From Stenotrophomonas sp. UBA2302 (GTDB taxonomy: Bacteria; Pseudomonadota; Gammaproteobacteria; Xanthomonadales; Xanthomonadaceae): DNA of 33,730 bases. The notes beneath the pieces were generated by a model. It ran no database searches. It had not been told where the DNA came from and was given only the letters and a program-made list of their open reading frames with translations. Where the stretch lies: assembly GCA_002345545.1 (NCBI GenBank), contig DDVW01000046.1, positions 19,224 to 52,953 on the forward strand, read 5' to 3'. Position 1 is the first letter of the stretch. Every line of letters starts with the position of its first letter. Of this stretch, positions 9,288 to 16,745 are shown piece by piece. The translations under genes and the position numbers were made by a program.

Positions 9288-9713
9288 ATGAGCATGAACA
9301 GCAGGGCCAGGCCCACGCCCCGGACTCTTCCCGAGCTTGCCGAGGGTGATCCGCGGCGCTACCGGATGAACATGGACTGGGTGTGGTCGACGGAAAACAA
9401 CCGGGGGCTCACCAAACAGGCGACGGTGCTGGCCACGGTGTCGACTTCCGCGATGGAGCAGCTCAAAGACCGCTTCGACGCGTGGACCGGGTACCTGCAT
9501 GGTCCTGATGATGAGGACAGGTTTGTACACGGCGGCTGGTTCTGTCAGCGAGTGCAGGTGGACGCGGGTCAGATGGTGCTGCTGTTCGGGTCCGGGGGTC
9601 AGGACGTGGCAGAGTCCCTCGACTACGGAATCCAGTGGTTCTCAGGAGCCGTCCTCGGCGCCATCCCGGACACAACCGTGGTCTGGCAGGAACTTCCGCT
9701 CACCTCAGACTGA
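9288..9713 (+). CDS. Hypothetical protein between two oxidoreductase fragments
   Basis: A 141-residue soluble protein without signal peptide or membrane segment. I do not recognise a family. The translation is protein-like: balanced composition, a run of Trp-containing segments (MNMDWVWSTENN, FDAWTGYLHG, GGWFCQRVQVD) and an acidic linker GPDDEDR. Codon choice differs from neighbours, with more AGG, CGG, CTT and GGG, suggesting foreign origin. ATG at 9288 has no clear ribosome binding site; ATG at 9366 (MNMDW) is an alternative start. It lies inside the segment bounded by the duplicated oxidoreductase 5' ends, so it probably arrived with that rearrangement. It may be expressed or a passenger. 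Confidence 0.5.
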   Translation: MSMNSRARPTPRTLPELAEGDPRRYRMNMDWVWSTENNRGLTKQATVLATVSTSAMEQLKDRFDAWTGYLHGPDDEDRFVHGGWFCQRVQVDAGQMVLLFGSGGQDVAESLDYGIQWFSGAVLGAIPDTTVVWQELPLTSD

Positions 9714-10009
9714 GGCGCGGCACGCATCTGGACGTTGTGCGTCGGAAGGGGGTTGCGTTCCCGCCGCACCGGGGGACACATACCCAGGACGGCCTCCATC
9801 ATCTGCACCGCATCACGCGTGGCGGGAACGTCGTGCATGCGGGCAGTCCGCACGCCCCGATTGATGCAGGCCACCGAGTTTCGGAAGCCCGGGTGGAAAG
9901 TCTCGGTCATCGCCGCGCCGCCCTTGCCCATATAGGCCACGCACACTAGGCCGTTGTGGCCGCCGCCGATGACGATCGAGCCCCGGATACGGCTGGATAT
10001 CCTGGTCAT
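9623..10009 (-). pseudogene. Remnant of a second oxidoreductase 5' end fused to an unrelated tail
   Basis: ATG at 10009 opens MTRISSRIRGSIVIGGGHNG, the same Rossmann start as the frameshifted gene at 9178. It runs to KGG, skips 14 residues present in copy A, continues FHPGFRNSVA, and then departs at residue 48. The following INRGVRTARMHDVPATRDAV resembles the C-terminus of dihydropteroate synthase (RVHDVxATxDAL), a tentative resemblance by eye. The frame then runs antisense through the end of the 141-residue ORF and stops at 9623. At 128 residues with two unrelated halves it cannot be a working enzyme. It is best read as a rearrangement junction. Confidence 0.65.
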
Positions 10010-10017
10010 GGCTGCTG
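9868..10017. repeat. Direct repeat, copy B: partial oxidoreductase 5' end
   Basis: Partner of the segment at 8996–9186, in the same orientation. It is 41 bases shorter: 42 coding bases are missing relative to an intact frame, and copy A lacks one base at its frameshift. The missing block starts right after the G-rich codons where copy A is frameshifted. Confidence 0.8.
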
Positions 10018-10034
10018 CCGCCGGCCCCGCTGCA

Positions 10035-10049
10035 GCAGGTCCGACCTGC
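10035..10049. promoter_or_regulatory. Inverted repeat upstream of the first M13 peptidase
   Basis: GCAGGTC and GACCTGC form a perfect 7-bp dyad around a single central C, 115 bases before the GTG start of the M13 peptidase. The short symmetric shape fits a dimeric repressor or activator site. No promoter elements were firmly identified nearby, so the role is a guess. Confidence 0.3.
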
Positions 10050-10164
10050 CTGCGGCCATGACCTTCTACACCCTTTCCTCATCGGTTTCAGGCGTATCTT
10101 CCTGCGTTGGCCCCGGCTCCCGCGGCCTCACCTGTGCTTCGAATTCGGCCTGGAGGCCAATCCC

Positions 10165-12261
10165 GTGATCGTTCGCAAACCCCAGATCCTGCTGCTGTCC
10201 CTGGCCGTGTCGGCCGCGCTGATCGGCTGCAAGAAAGAAGAAACCCCGGCCGCGGCGGCCACCGCCGCTGCGCCCGCCGCCACCGAGCTGAAGCTGGACG
10301 AATCCAAGCTGCCGGCCTACAACGCCTTCACCGCCGCGGACCTGGACCCGAGCAAGGACGCCTGCACCGATTTCGGCGGCTACGTGAATGACAAGTGGCT
10401 CAGTGCCAACGAGATTCCGGCCGACCGCACCAGCTGGGGTGCCTTCACCATCCTCGACGAGCGCTCGGTCGCCGTGCAGCACCAGCTGGCCGAGCAGGCC
10501 GCGGCGATGACCAACGCCACCGGCGTGGAAAAGATCGTCGGTGACTTCTGGGCCTCGGGCATGGACGAAGCCAAGATCAACGCGCTGGGCATCACCCCGC
10601 TGAAGGCCGACCTGGACGCCATCGATGCACTGGCCGACAAGGACGCCATCGCCAGCTACCTGCGCAGCAGCGCGGCCAAGGGCGAGAACATGCTGTTCGG
10701 CTTCGGCCCGGAAGCGGACTTCAAGAATTCGTCGATGAACATGGCCTACGCCATGCAGGGCGGCCTGGGCCTGCCGGACAAGACCTACTACACCGACGCC
10801 GCCAAGGCCGACAAGCTCAAGGCCTACCAGGCGCACGTGGCCAAGGTGCTGGAGCTGTCGGGCGTACCGGCTGCCGACGCCGCCAGGCAGGCCGGGGACG
10901 TGGTGAAGTTCGAAACCCGTCTGGCCAAGGCCTCCAAGTCCAGCGTCGAGCTGTCGCGCGACGTGTCGCTGTACTACAACCCGGTGAGCGTGGCCGATGC
11001 CGACAAACTGACCCCGAACTTCAGCTGGAGCGAGTTCTTCAAGGCCCAGGGAATCGAAGCCCCGTCCACCTTTTCGCTGGCCATGCCGGCCTTCCACGAG
11101 GAAGTGAGCAAGATGCTGGGCGATACCGACCCGGCCGTGTGGCGCGCCTACCTCCGCTTCCACACCGTGGACGGCGCCTCGCCGTACCTGAGCAATGATT
11201 TCGTGCAGCAGAACTACGCGTTCTATGGCAAGGAGCTCAACGGCCAGAAGGAAATCAAGCCGCGCTGGAAGCAGGTGCTGGGCACGGTGGAGAACAACGC
11301 CGGTGAAGCCTTCGGACAGATGTACGTCAAGGTCGCTTTCTCGCCCGAGGCCAAGGCCAAGATGGAAGTACTGGTGAAGAACCTGGCCGACGCGCTGAAG
11401 GAGCGCATCCAGGGCCTGGCGTGGATGAGCGACGAGACCAAGGCCAAGGCCATCGCCAAGTGGGAGACCTTCACCCCGAAGATCGGTTACCCGGACAAGT
11501 GGCGTGACTGGTCGGGCCTGAGCACCCGCCACGACGACTATCTGGGCAACGTACGCGCGGCCAACGCCTTCAACTACAAGTGGGCGCTGTCCAAGATCGG
11601 CCAGCCGGTGGACAAGACCGAGTGGGGCATGACCCCGCAGATGGTCAACGCCTACTACAACCCGCTGCAGAACGAGATCGTGTTCCCGGCCGCCATCCTG
11701 CAGCCGCCGTTCTTCGATCCGAACGCCGACGACGCCCTGAACTATGGCGGCATCGGCGCGGTGATCGGCCATGAGATGACCCACGGTTACGACGACCAGG
11801 GCAGCCGCTTCGGGCCGACCGGCAACTTCGAGAACTGGTGGACCCCGGCCGATGCCAAGGGCTTCACCGGCCTGACCGACAAGCTGGTCAACCAGTTCAA
11901 CGACTACAAGGTGGGCGACCAGCACGTGGACGGCTCGCTGACGCTGGGCGAGAACATCGCCGATCTGGGCGGTCTGGCCACCGCCTACGACGCGCTGCAG
12001 AAGGCCACCGCCGGCCAGGAAGATCCGAAGGTGGAAGGCATGAGCCGCGACCAGCGCTTCTTCGCCAACTGGGCCACGGTGTGGCGCACCAAGTACACCG
12101 CGGAGAACGCCAAGGTTCGCCTGGCCACCGACCCGCACGCCCCGGCGCAGTTCCGCGCGATGGGCGCACCGGCCAACCTGCCGACCTTCGCCGCCGCGTT
12201 CCAGTGCAAGGCCGGCTCGCCGATGGTCCGCACCGGCGACAAGCAGGTGGTGATCTGGTAA
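10165..12261 (+). CDS. M13 family zinc metallopeptidase (neprilysin-like), lipoprotein
   Basis: A 698-residue M13 endopeptidase that cleaves oligopeptides in the cell envelope. The start is GTG at 10165, supported by GGAGG at 10152–10156 with eight-base spacing. The product begins with a lipoprotein signal (lipobox LIGC near residues 19–22), so it should be membrane-anchored. The zinc site is complete: H536-E-M-T-H540 in VIGHEMTHGYDD, and E596 in ENIADLGG. The substrate motif NAYYNP is present, as is the C-terminal HAPAQFR segment with the conserved His and Arg, and the usual ending FQCKAGSPM. It closes with a strong terminator. The next gene is a paralogue with a damaged active site. Confidence 0.93.
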   Translation: MIVRKPQILLLSLAVSAALIGCKKEETPAAAATAAAPAATELKLDESKLPAYNAFTAADLDPSKDACTDFGGYVNDKWLSANEIPADRTSWGAFTILDERSVAVQHQLAEQAAAMTNATGVEKIVGDFWASGMDEAKINALGITPLKADLDAIDALADKDAIASYLRSSAAKGENMLFGFGPEADFKNSSMNMAYAMQGGLGLPDKTYYTDAAKADKLKAYQAHVAKVLELSGVPAADAARQAGDVVKFETRLAKASKSSVELSRDVSLYYNPVSVADADKLTPNFSWSEFFKAQGIEAPSTFSLAMPAFHEEVSKMLGDTDPAVWRAYLRFHTVDGASPYLSNDFVQQNYAFYGKELNGQKEIKPRWKQVLGTVENNAGEAFGQMYVKVAFSPEAKAKMEVLVKNLADALKERIQGLAWMSDETKAKAIAKWETFTPKIGYPDKWRDWSGLSTRHDDYLGNVRAANAFNYKWALSKIGQPVDKTEWGMTPQMVNAYYNPLQNEIVFPAAILQPPFFDPNADDALNYGGIGAVIGHEMTHGYDDQGSRFGPTGNFENWWTPADAKGFTGLTDKLVNQFNDYKVGDQHVDGSLTLGENIADLGGLATAYDALQKATAGQEDPKVEGMSRDQRFFANWATVWRTKYTAENAKVRLATDPHAPAQFRAMGAPANLPTFAAAFQCKAGSPMVRTGDKQVVIW

Positions 12262-12287
12262 TCGCCGCGCTGCGCTGAAACACCCTC

Positions 12288-12319
12288 GAAGGCCCGGCAT
12301 TGCCGGGCCTTCCTGTTTT
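12288..12319 (+). terminator. Rho-independent terminator after the first M13 peptidase
   Basis: GAAGGCCCGG (12288–12297) pairs with CCGGGCCTTC (12303–12312) around a small loop, followed by CTGTTTT. It starts 26 bases after the stop codon, and implies the paralogue downstream has its own promoter. Confidence 0.85.
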
Positions 12320-12573
12320 CCGCCGTGCGACCCTTGTGCGGGAGCGGGGTGTGCAATCAGGCCGGCCGTGCACCGGTCGCACGCCAAGGCTGCGATGGCG
12401 CCACGCTTCTTTGCCGGTGTCGCGACTTACGTCACTTCTATAGGCGCCCTTCCTACGTGCCGCTCCTGCGCGCATCGCGGGCCTTTGCTCCGACACGCGA
12501 AAACGCGACCGGCAGCCAGCGCCAATCTTCCGGCGGCTTGTTAAACTCCGCGCACTTTGCCCTTCCTGCGGAT
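12320..12573. other. Intergenic region between the two M13 genes
   Basis: About 250 bases. The reading frame of the downstream gene stays open here, but the translation (many Arg, Cys and Pro, no signal peptide) is not protein-like. TTGCCG at 12411 and TATAGG at 12439 are spaced too widely to be a convincing promoter. No other signal was recognised. Confidence 0.4.
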
Positions 12574-14589
12574 ATGCACCACATGCCCAACGTTCGCCCG
12601 CTTTCGCTTGCCCTCGCCTTTGGTCTGGTCACCCTGCTGTCCACCTCCGATGCCGAGGCCGCCCGCAGGAAAGCCTCCGCACGGGCACCGGCCGTCAGCG
12701 CCGCCTGCACGGATTTCTACACCTCGGCCAATGCCGACTGGCTCAAGGCCAACCCGGTGCCGCAGACCGGCGCCGTCAGCGCGCTGGGGCAACTGGCCGC
12801 CAACACCCGCACCCAGCAACGCCAGTTGCTGGACAACGCGATGAACACGCCACAGGGCAACGTGCAGAAACTGCTGGGCGATTTCTGGGCCAGCGGCCTG
12901 GATGAAGCCGCGGTGGAAGCCGACGGCTCCAAGCCGATCGCCCCGCTGCTGACCCGTATCGATGCGATCAAGAAGGCCAAGGACATTCCCGCCTCGATCG
13001 CCGCGCTGCACCAAGTCGGCATCCCGGTGGCCTTCAACTTCGCCCCGGACGTGGACCTGAAGGCGCTGGACCGCCATATCGGCTACTTCATGCAGGGCGG
13101 CATGGGCCTGCCGGACCCGGCCTTCTACACCCGCACCGATGCCGACACCGTCGCGTTGATGGGCCGCTACCGCGCCTACGTCAAGCAGATCCTGGCATTG
13201 ACCGGCACCCCGGCCGACAAGCTCGACGCCGAAGCGGCGCTGGTCATCGGCCTGGAAACCGAACTGGCGCGCAGCGCGCATTCGGTGGCCGACATCAACA
13301 ACCCGTTCAACAACTACGCGCCGGTCACCACCAAGGAACTGGGCCGCTACCGCAACCTGGAGCTGGACGCGTTCCTGAAGGCGCAGGGCGTCAGCGACGA
13401 CCTGGTCTCGCTGGCCGACCCGGCGCTGTTCCAGCAGATCAACACCCTCGTCGCGCGCCTGCCCGCCTCGCAGTGGAAGGCCTACCTGCGCTGGCGTGTG
13501 GGCGACTCGATGGCGCCGTACCTGTCCAAGGCCTACCGCGACGCCGAGTTCGAGTTCCGCGGGCGCCTGCTGCGCGGGCAGACCCTTGCGCCGTCGCGCC
13601 AGGACGCGGTGCTCGATGCCATCAACGTCGCCGCCGGGCCGATGCTCGGCCACCAGTACGCCAACAGCTACATCAGCCGCGACGTGCGCCGCCAGGCCGG
13701 CCTCATGGTCGATCAGGTGCGTGAGGCGCAGATCGCCGCGGTCAAACGCAACAGCTGGCTGAGCGCCGAGGCCAAGGCCGAAGCCGAAGCCAAGCTGGCG
13801 GCGATGAAGATCGAGATCGGTACCCCGCTGCGCGATCTGGACTACAGCGTGCAGCCGATGGGCCGTGGCAGCTTCGGCGGCAACATGCTGATCGCCTCCA
13901 CCTGGCGCCATGCGCAGGAAATGAAGCGCATCGGCAAGGGCAATGCCGACCGCCGCTGGGACGTGCTGCCGCAGCAGCCGGCGATCGTCTACGACCTGGC
14001 GCAGAACCGGCTGATCGTCACCGCCGCCGCGCTGCAGGGCCCGATCTTCGCCGACAGCGCCAGCAGTGCCGGAAAGTTCGGCGCCTTCGGTGGCCTGGTC
14101 GCCCATGAGATCAGCCGCGCGATCGACGCCAAGGGTGCCCTGATCGATGCCAAGGGTGAGCTGCGCAGCTGGTGGACTCCGGCCGACAAGAGCGCCTGGA
14201 CGCTGATCGGCAACCGCGTCGCCGCCCAGTACAGCGCCTACGCCTACCCCGGCGTGAAGGATGCCAAGGTCAATGGCGAGCTTACCCGCGCCGAGAACCT
14301 GGCCGATCTGTCCGGCGTGGAAATCGCCTGGGAGGCTTTCAGCACCGCCCAGCCCGAGGCCAAGCCCGCCGAGCAGCAGGCGTTCTTCACGGCATGGGCC
14401 GGCTTGTGGGCCACGCTGGTGTCCCCCAACGAAGCGGTGCAGCGCCTCGGCAGTGACGTGCATGCGCCCGGCCACTGGCGCGGCAATGGCCCGCTGGCAA
14501 ACCTGCCCGCCTTCGGTGCCAGCTTCAGCTGCAAGCCCGGCCAGCCGATGCAGCGGATCGATGCCGAGCAGATCAAAATCTGGCGTTGA
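12574..14589 (+). CDS. M13 family metallopeptidase homologue, probably inactive
   Basis: A 671-residue paralogue of the preceding M13 peptidase with a Sec signal peptide (LSLALAFGLVTLLS, cleavage near DAEAA) and no lipobox. Start ATG at 12574, or 12583, is chosen because the signal peptide begins there. The ribosome binding site is weak for both. The zinc motif reads H511-E-I-S-R515 (LVAHEISRAIDAKG), with arginine in place of the second zinc-binding histidine. The NAYYNP substrate motif is also replaced (VYDLAQN). The third ligand glutamate (E574, ENLADLSG) and the C-terminal DVHAPGHWR segment remain. Full length and otherwise conserved, it looks like a maintained pseudoenzyme, perhaps a substrate-binding or regulatory partner of its active neighbour. 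Confidence 0.85.
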   Translation: MHHMPNVRPLSLALAFGLVTLLSTSDAEAARRKASARAPAVSAACTDFYTSANADWLKANPVPQTGAVSALGQLAANTRTQQRQLLDNAMNTPQGNVQKLLGDFWASGLDEAAVEADGSKPIAPLLTRIDAIKKAKDIPASIAALHQVGIPVAFNFAPDVDLKALDRHIGYFMQGGMGLPDPAFYTRTDADTVALMGRYRAYVKQILALTGTPADKLDAEAALVIGLETELARSAHSVADINNPFNNYAPVTTKELGRYRNLELDAFLKAQGVSDDLVSLADPALFQQINTLVARLPASQWKAYLRWRVGDSMAPYLSKAYRDAEFEFRGRLLRGQTLAPSRQDAVLDAINVAAGPMLGHQYANSYISRDVRRQAGLMVDQVREAQIAAVKRNSWLSAEAKAEAEAKLAAMKIEIGTPLRDLDYSVQPMGRGSFGGNMLIASTWRHAQEMKRIGKGNADRRWDVLPQQPAIVYDLAQNRLIVTAAALQGPIFADSASSAGKFGAFGGLVAHEISRAIDAKGALIDAKGELRSWWTPADKSAWTLIGNRVAAQYSAYAYPGVKDAKVNGELTRAENLADLSGVEIAWEAFSTAQPEAKPAEQQAFFTAWAGLWATLVSPNEAVQRLGSDVHAPGHWRGNGPLANLPAFGASFSCKPGQPMQRIDAEQIKIWR

Positions 14590-14610
14590 TGCACCGCTGA
14601 TGCGGAACAT

Positions 14611-14639
14611 GAAAAAGGCGCGGAATCCGCGCCTTTTTC
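14611..14639. terminator. Bidirectional terminator between M13 homologue and rhomboid
   Basis: GAAAAAGGCGCGG (14611–14623), loop AAT, CCGCGCCTTTTTC (14627–14639). It has an A-run on one side and a T-run on the other, so it can end transcripts from both convergent genes. Confidence 0.9.
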
Positions 14640-14656
14640 TTTGCCGCTGATCGGGT

Positions 14657-15322
14657 TTACTTCACCCGACGCAGATGGTTGGGACGACCACTGCCACCAC
14701 CGCGCCGGTTGTTGAACGGCGGCTGCCCGCGCCAGTAGCGGATCAGCAGCCAGCCGAACAGCATGCCGCCCAGGTGCGCGAAGTGGGCCACGCCCGGCTG
14801 CCAGCCGGTGAAACCCAGCAGCAGCTCGATCGCACCGAAGACGATCACGAAAGTGCGCGCCTTCATCGGAACCGGCGGGAACAGCAGCATCACCCGCTGG
14901 TTCGGAAACAGCATGCCGAAGGCCAGCAGCAACCCGAACACGCCACCGGAAGCCCCCAGCACCGGGTTGAATTCGCCGAACATGCCGGTCACCAGCAGCT
15001 GGCATAGGCCCGCGCCCACCACGCAGACCAGGTAATAGGTGAGGAAACGTTTCTCGCCCCAGGTCATTTCCAGCGGCGCGCCGAACATGTAAAGCGCCAG
15101 CATGTTGAAGAACAGGTGGCCAAAACTGCCATGCAAGAAACCATAAGTGAGCAGCTGCCACGGCTCGAAGCCGGGGGAGTCGAGGAACGCCTGCTGCGAG
15201 CCGAGCGGCCACAGCATCAGCTGGGTGAACATCCCGCCCAGCTGCGGCAACTGCTGCAGCAGGAACAGGACAACGTTGGCGATCAGCAGCGTCTGAGTGA
15301 TCTTCGGCAATCGGGGAAACAT
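14657..15322 (-). CDS. Rhomboid family intramembrane serine protease
   Basis: A 221-residue integral membrane protease that cleaves transmembrane helices within the inner membrane. About six membrane segments are visible. The catalytic dyad is S125 in GASGG and H183 in AHFAHLGG. The HxxxN element that supports the oxyanion hole is H69–N73 (FGHLFFN). The C-terminus is a short basic, glycine-rich cytoplasmic tail. ATG at 15322 lacks a strong ribosome binding site. The gene faces the M13 homologue and shares a bidirectional terminator with it. Substrates cannot be inferred. Confidence 0.92.
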   Translation of the reverse strand: MFPRLPKITQTLLIANVVLFLLQQLPQLGGMFTQLMLWPLGSQQAFLDSPGFEPWQLLTYGFLHGSFGHLFFNMLALYMFGAPLEMTWGEKRFLTYYLVCVVGAGLCQLLVTGMFGEFNPVLGASGGVFGLLLAFGMLFPNQRVMLLFPPVPMKARTFVIVFGAIELLLGFTGWQPGVAHFAHLGGMLFGWLLIRYWRGQPPFNNRRGGGSGRPNHLRRVK

Positions 15323-15364
15323 GACGGCATCCGGGGAGACTGCCGGACATGATAGCCGCAGCGC

Positions 15365-15703
15365 CTAGCGCGGCCCCCAGATCGCCACATCCAGCGTATC
15401 CACCGGTCTGGCCCGCTTCACCCGGCCGTTCTCGACCGCCACGCCCTCGGCACGCAACCGCTGGCACTGTTCGCGCCAGCCGGAGGAGCCTTCCGGCATC
15501 GCGATGCGGCCATCGGCACGCAGCACCCGGTGCCAGGGCAGCGCCGGATCATCATTCATTCCCAGCAGGCGGGCGACCAGCCGCGCGCGTCCCGGCAGGC
15601 CGGCCGCGGCCGCGACTTCGCCGTAGCCCAGCACCTGCCCCCGTGGAATCTGCCGGATCACCTCCAGGATCCGGGCATGGCCCTCGGCCGGGCTGGTAGT
15701 CAT
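15365..15703 (-). CDS. Alkyltransferase-like protein (ATL, MGMT family)
   Basis: A 112-residue protein equal to the DNA-binding domain of O6-alkylguanine-DNA alkyltransferases. The motif that normally holds the acceptor cysteine (PCHRV) reads PWHRV at residues 56–60. Cys-to-Trp at this place defines ATL proteins, which bind O6-alkylguanine without repairing it and hand the lesion to nucleotide excision repair. The helix-turn-helix (RGQVLGYGEVAAAAG, RARLVARLLG) is intact. The start ATG at 15703 overlaps the stop of the upstream transporter gene as ATGA, so translation is probably coupled. The frame is open further upstream, but that part is a shadow of the transporter gene. Confidence 0.88.
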   Translation of the reverse strand: MTTSPAEGHARILEVIRQIPRGQVLGYGEVAAAAGLPGRARLVARLLGMNDDPALPWHRVLRADGRIAMPEGSSGWREQCQRLRAEGVAVENGRVKRARPVDTLDVAIWGPR

Positions 15704-16641
15704 GCGCGTTTCGCCACGCTGCTGCCCACCAGCAGCACGCCGGCCAGCACCAGCAGCGTGCCGGCGCCCTGCCAAAGGCCCATGGGTTCGTCCAGCAGCC
15801 ATACGCTCAGCACAATGGTGGAAACCGGCCCCAGCATACCCACCTGCGCGGCCAGCGATGAGCCGATGCGCTTGACGCCGATCATGATCGCCAGCACCGG
15901 CAGCACTGTGCACACGGTGCCGTTGAGCAGCGACAGCCAGTACACCGGCGCGGCAAAACGCCACAGCGCACAGAACGGTTGCAGCAGCAGGTACTGGCCG
16001 ATGCACAGCACGCAGGCCACCACGCTGGCGTAAGCGGTCAGCCGGACCGCACCGATACGCCCGACCACCTGGCCGCTGCCGAACAGATACAGCGCGTAGC
16101 TGAGCGCGCTGGCGAACACCAGCGCCGCACCCACCAGCGTGCGCATACCATCCAGCTGGATGTCATGGCCGAAGGCCAGCAGCACCCCCAGATAACTAAC
16201 GCCCAGCGCCAGCACCTGCCGCCGGCTGGGCCGCTGCTTGAGCAGCACCAGCGTGATCAGCACCACCAGCGTCGGGCTCAGGTACAGGATCAGCCGCTCC
16301 AGCGTCGCGGTGATGTACTGCAGGCCGAGGAAATCCAGATAGCTGGACAGGTAATAGCCGGTAAACCCCAGCAGCAGCACCCGCCAGCGATCCCCCGGCG
16401 ACAACGGCGGTACCCGCCGCGCGGCCCACACCCCCATCACGATGAAGAACGGAAACGCGACCAGCATGCGCAGCGCCAGCAGTGCGGCCGCATCCACGCC
16501 ATGGCGGTAGGCCAGTTTGACGATCACCGCCTTGCCCGACGCGGCAATGGCGCCTGCACCGGCCAGCAGCAGGCCGCTGATCAACAGACGGCGGGAACGG
16601 GTGGGCAATGGCGCGACAACGGGCCGGGGCAGCGTATCCAT
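15700..16641 (-). CDS. EamA/DMT family transporter
   Basis: A 313-residue inner-membrane protein with about ten membrane helices in two EamA halves, as in drug/metabolite transporters. The second half shows the typical LNGTVCTVLPVLAIMIGVKRIGSS and WLLDEPMG patterns. These carriers usually export amino acids or related metabolites, but the substrate cannot be told here. ATG at 16641. The stop codon overlaps the start of the alkyltransferase-like gene by four bases. A gap of about 100 bases separates it from the end of glutathione reductase upstream, with no clear terminator, so read-through is possible. Confidence 0.88.
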   Translation of the reverse strand: MDTLPRPVVAPLPTRSRRLLISGLLLAGAGAIAASGKAVIVKLAYRHGVDAAALLALRMLVAFPFFIVMGVWAARRVPPLSPGDRWRVLLLGFTGYYLSSYLDFLGLQYITATLERLILYLSPTLVVLITLVLLKQRPSRRQVLALGVSYLGVLLAFGHDIQLDGMRTLVGAALVFASALSYALYLFGSGQVVGRIGAVRLTAYASVVACVLCIGQYLLLQPFCALWRFAAPVYWLSLLNGTVCTVLPVLAIMIGVKRIGSSLAAQVGMLGPVSTIVLSVWLLDEPMGLWQGAGTLLVLAGVLLVGSSVAKRA

Positions 16642-16745
16642 CGACAGGGGCGGTGCGGGGGGCGCCCATTATCGGCAGTCCACCACGCCGATGCGTGGCA
16701 GGTATGGGACCAGCGCGGCCCCTGCCCGCGACCGGCCGCAGCGCC

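Noticed and set aside
9179..9530. Upstream extension of the oxidoreductase reading frame to 9530
   Set aside because: The true FAD-binding start lies in the neighbouring frame from 9178. The extension is His/Arg/Pro-rich and antisense to the 141-residue ORF.
8996..10017. Mobile element (IS or integron cassette) as the cause of the duplication
   Set aside because: No transposase, integrase, terminal inverted repeats or attachment site could be found. The repeats are diverged gene pieces, so only a rearrangement is claimed.
10066..14610. Two very long antisense open frames across the M13 genes
   Set aside because: The sense frames have complete peptidase motifs and signals. The antisense translations are low-complexity shadows without ribosome binding sites.
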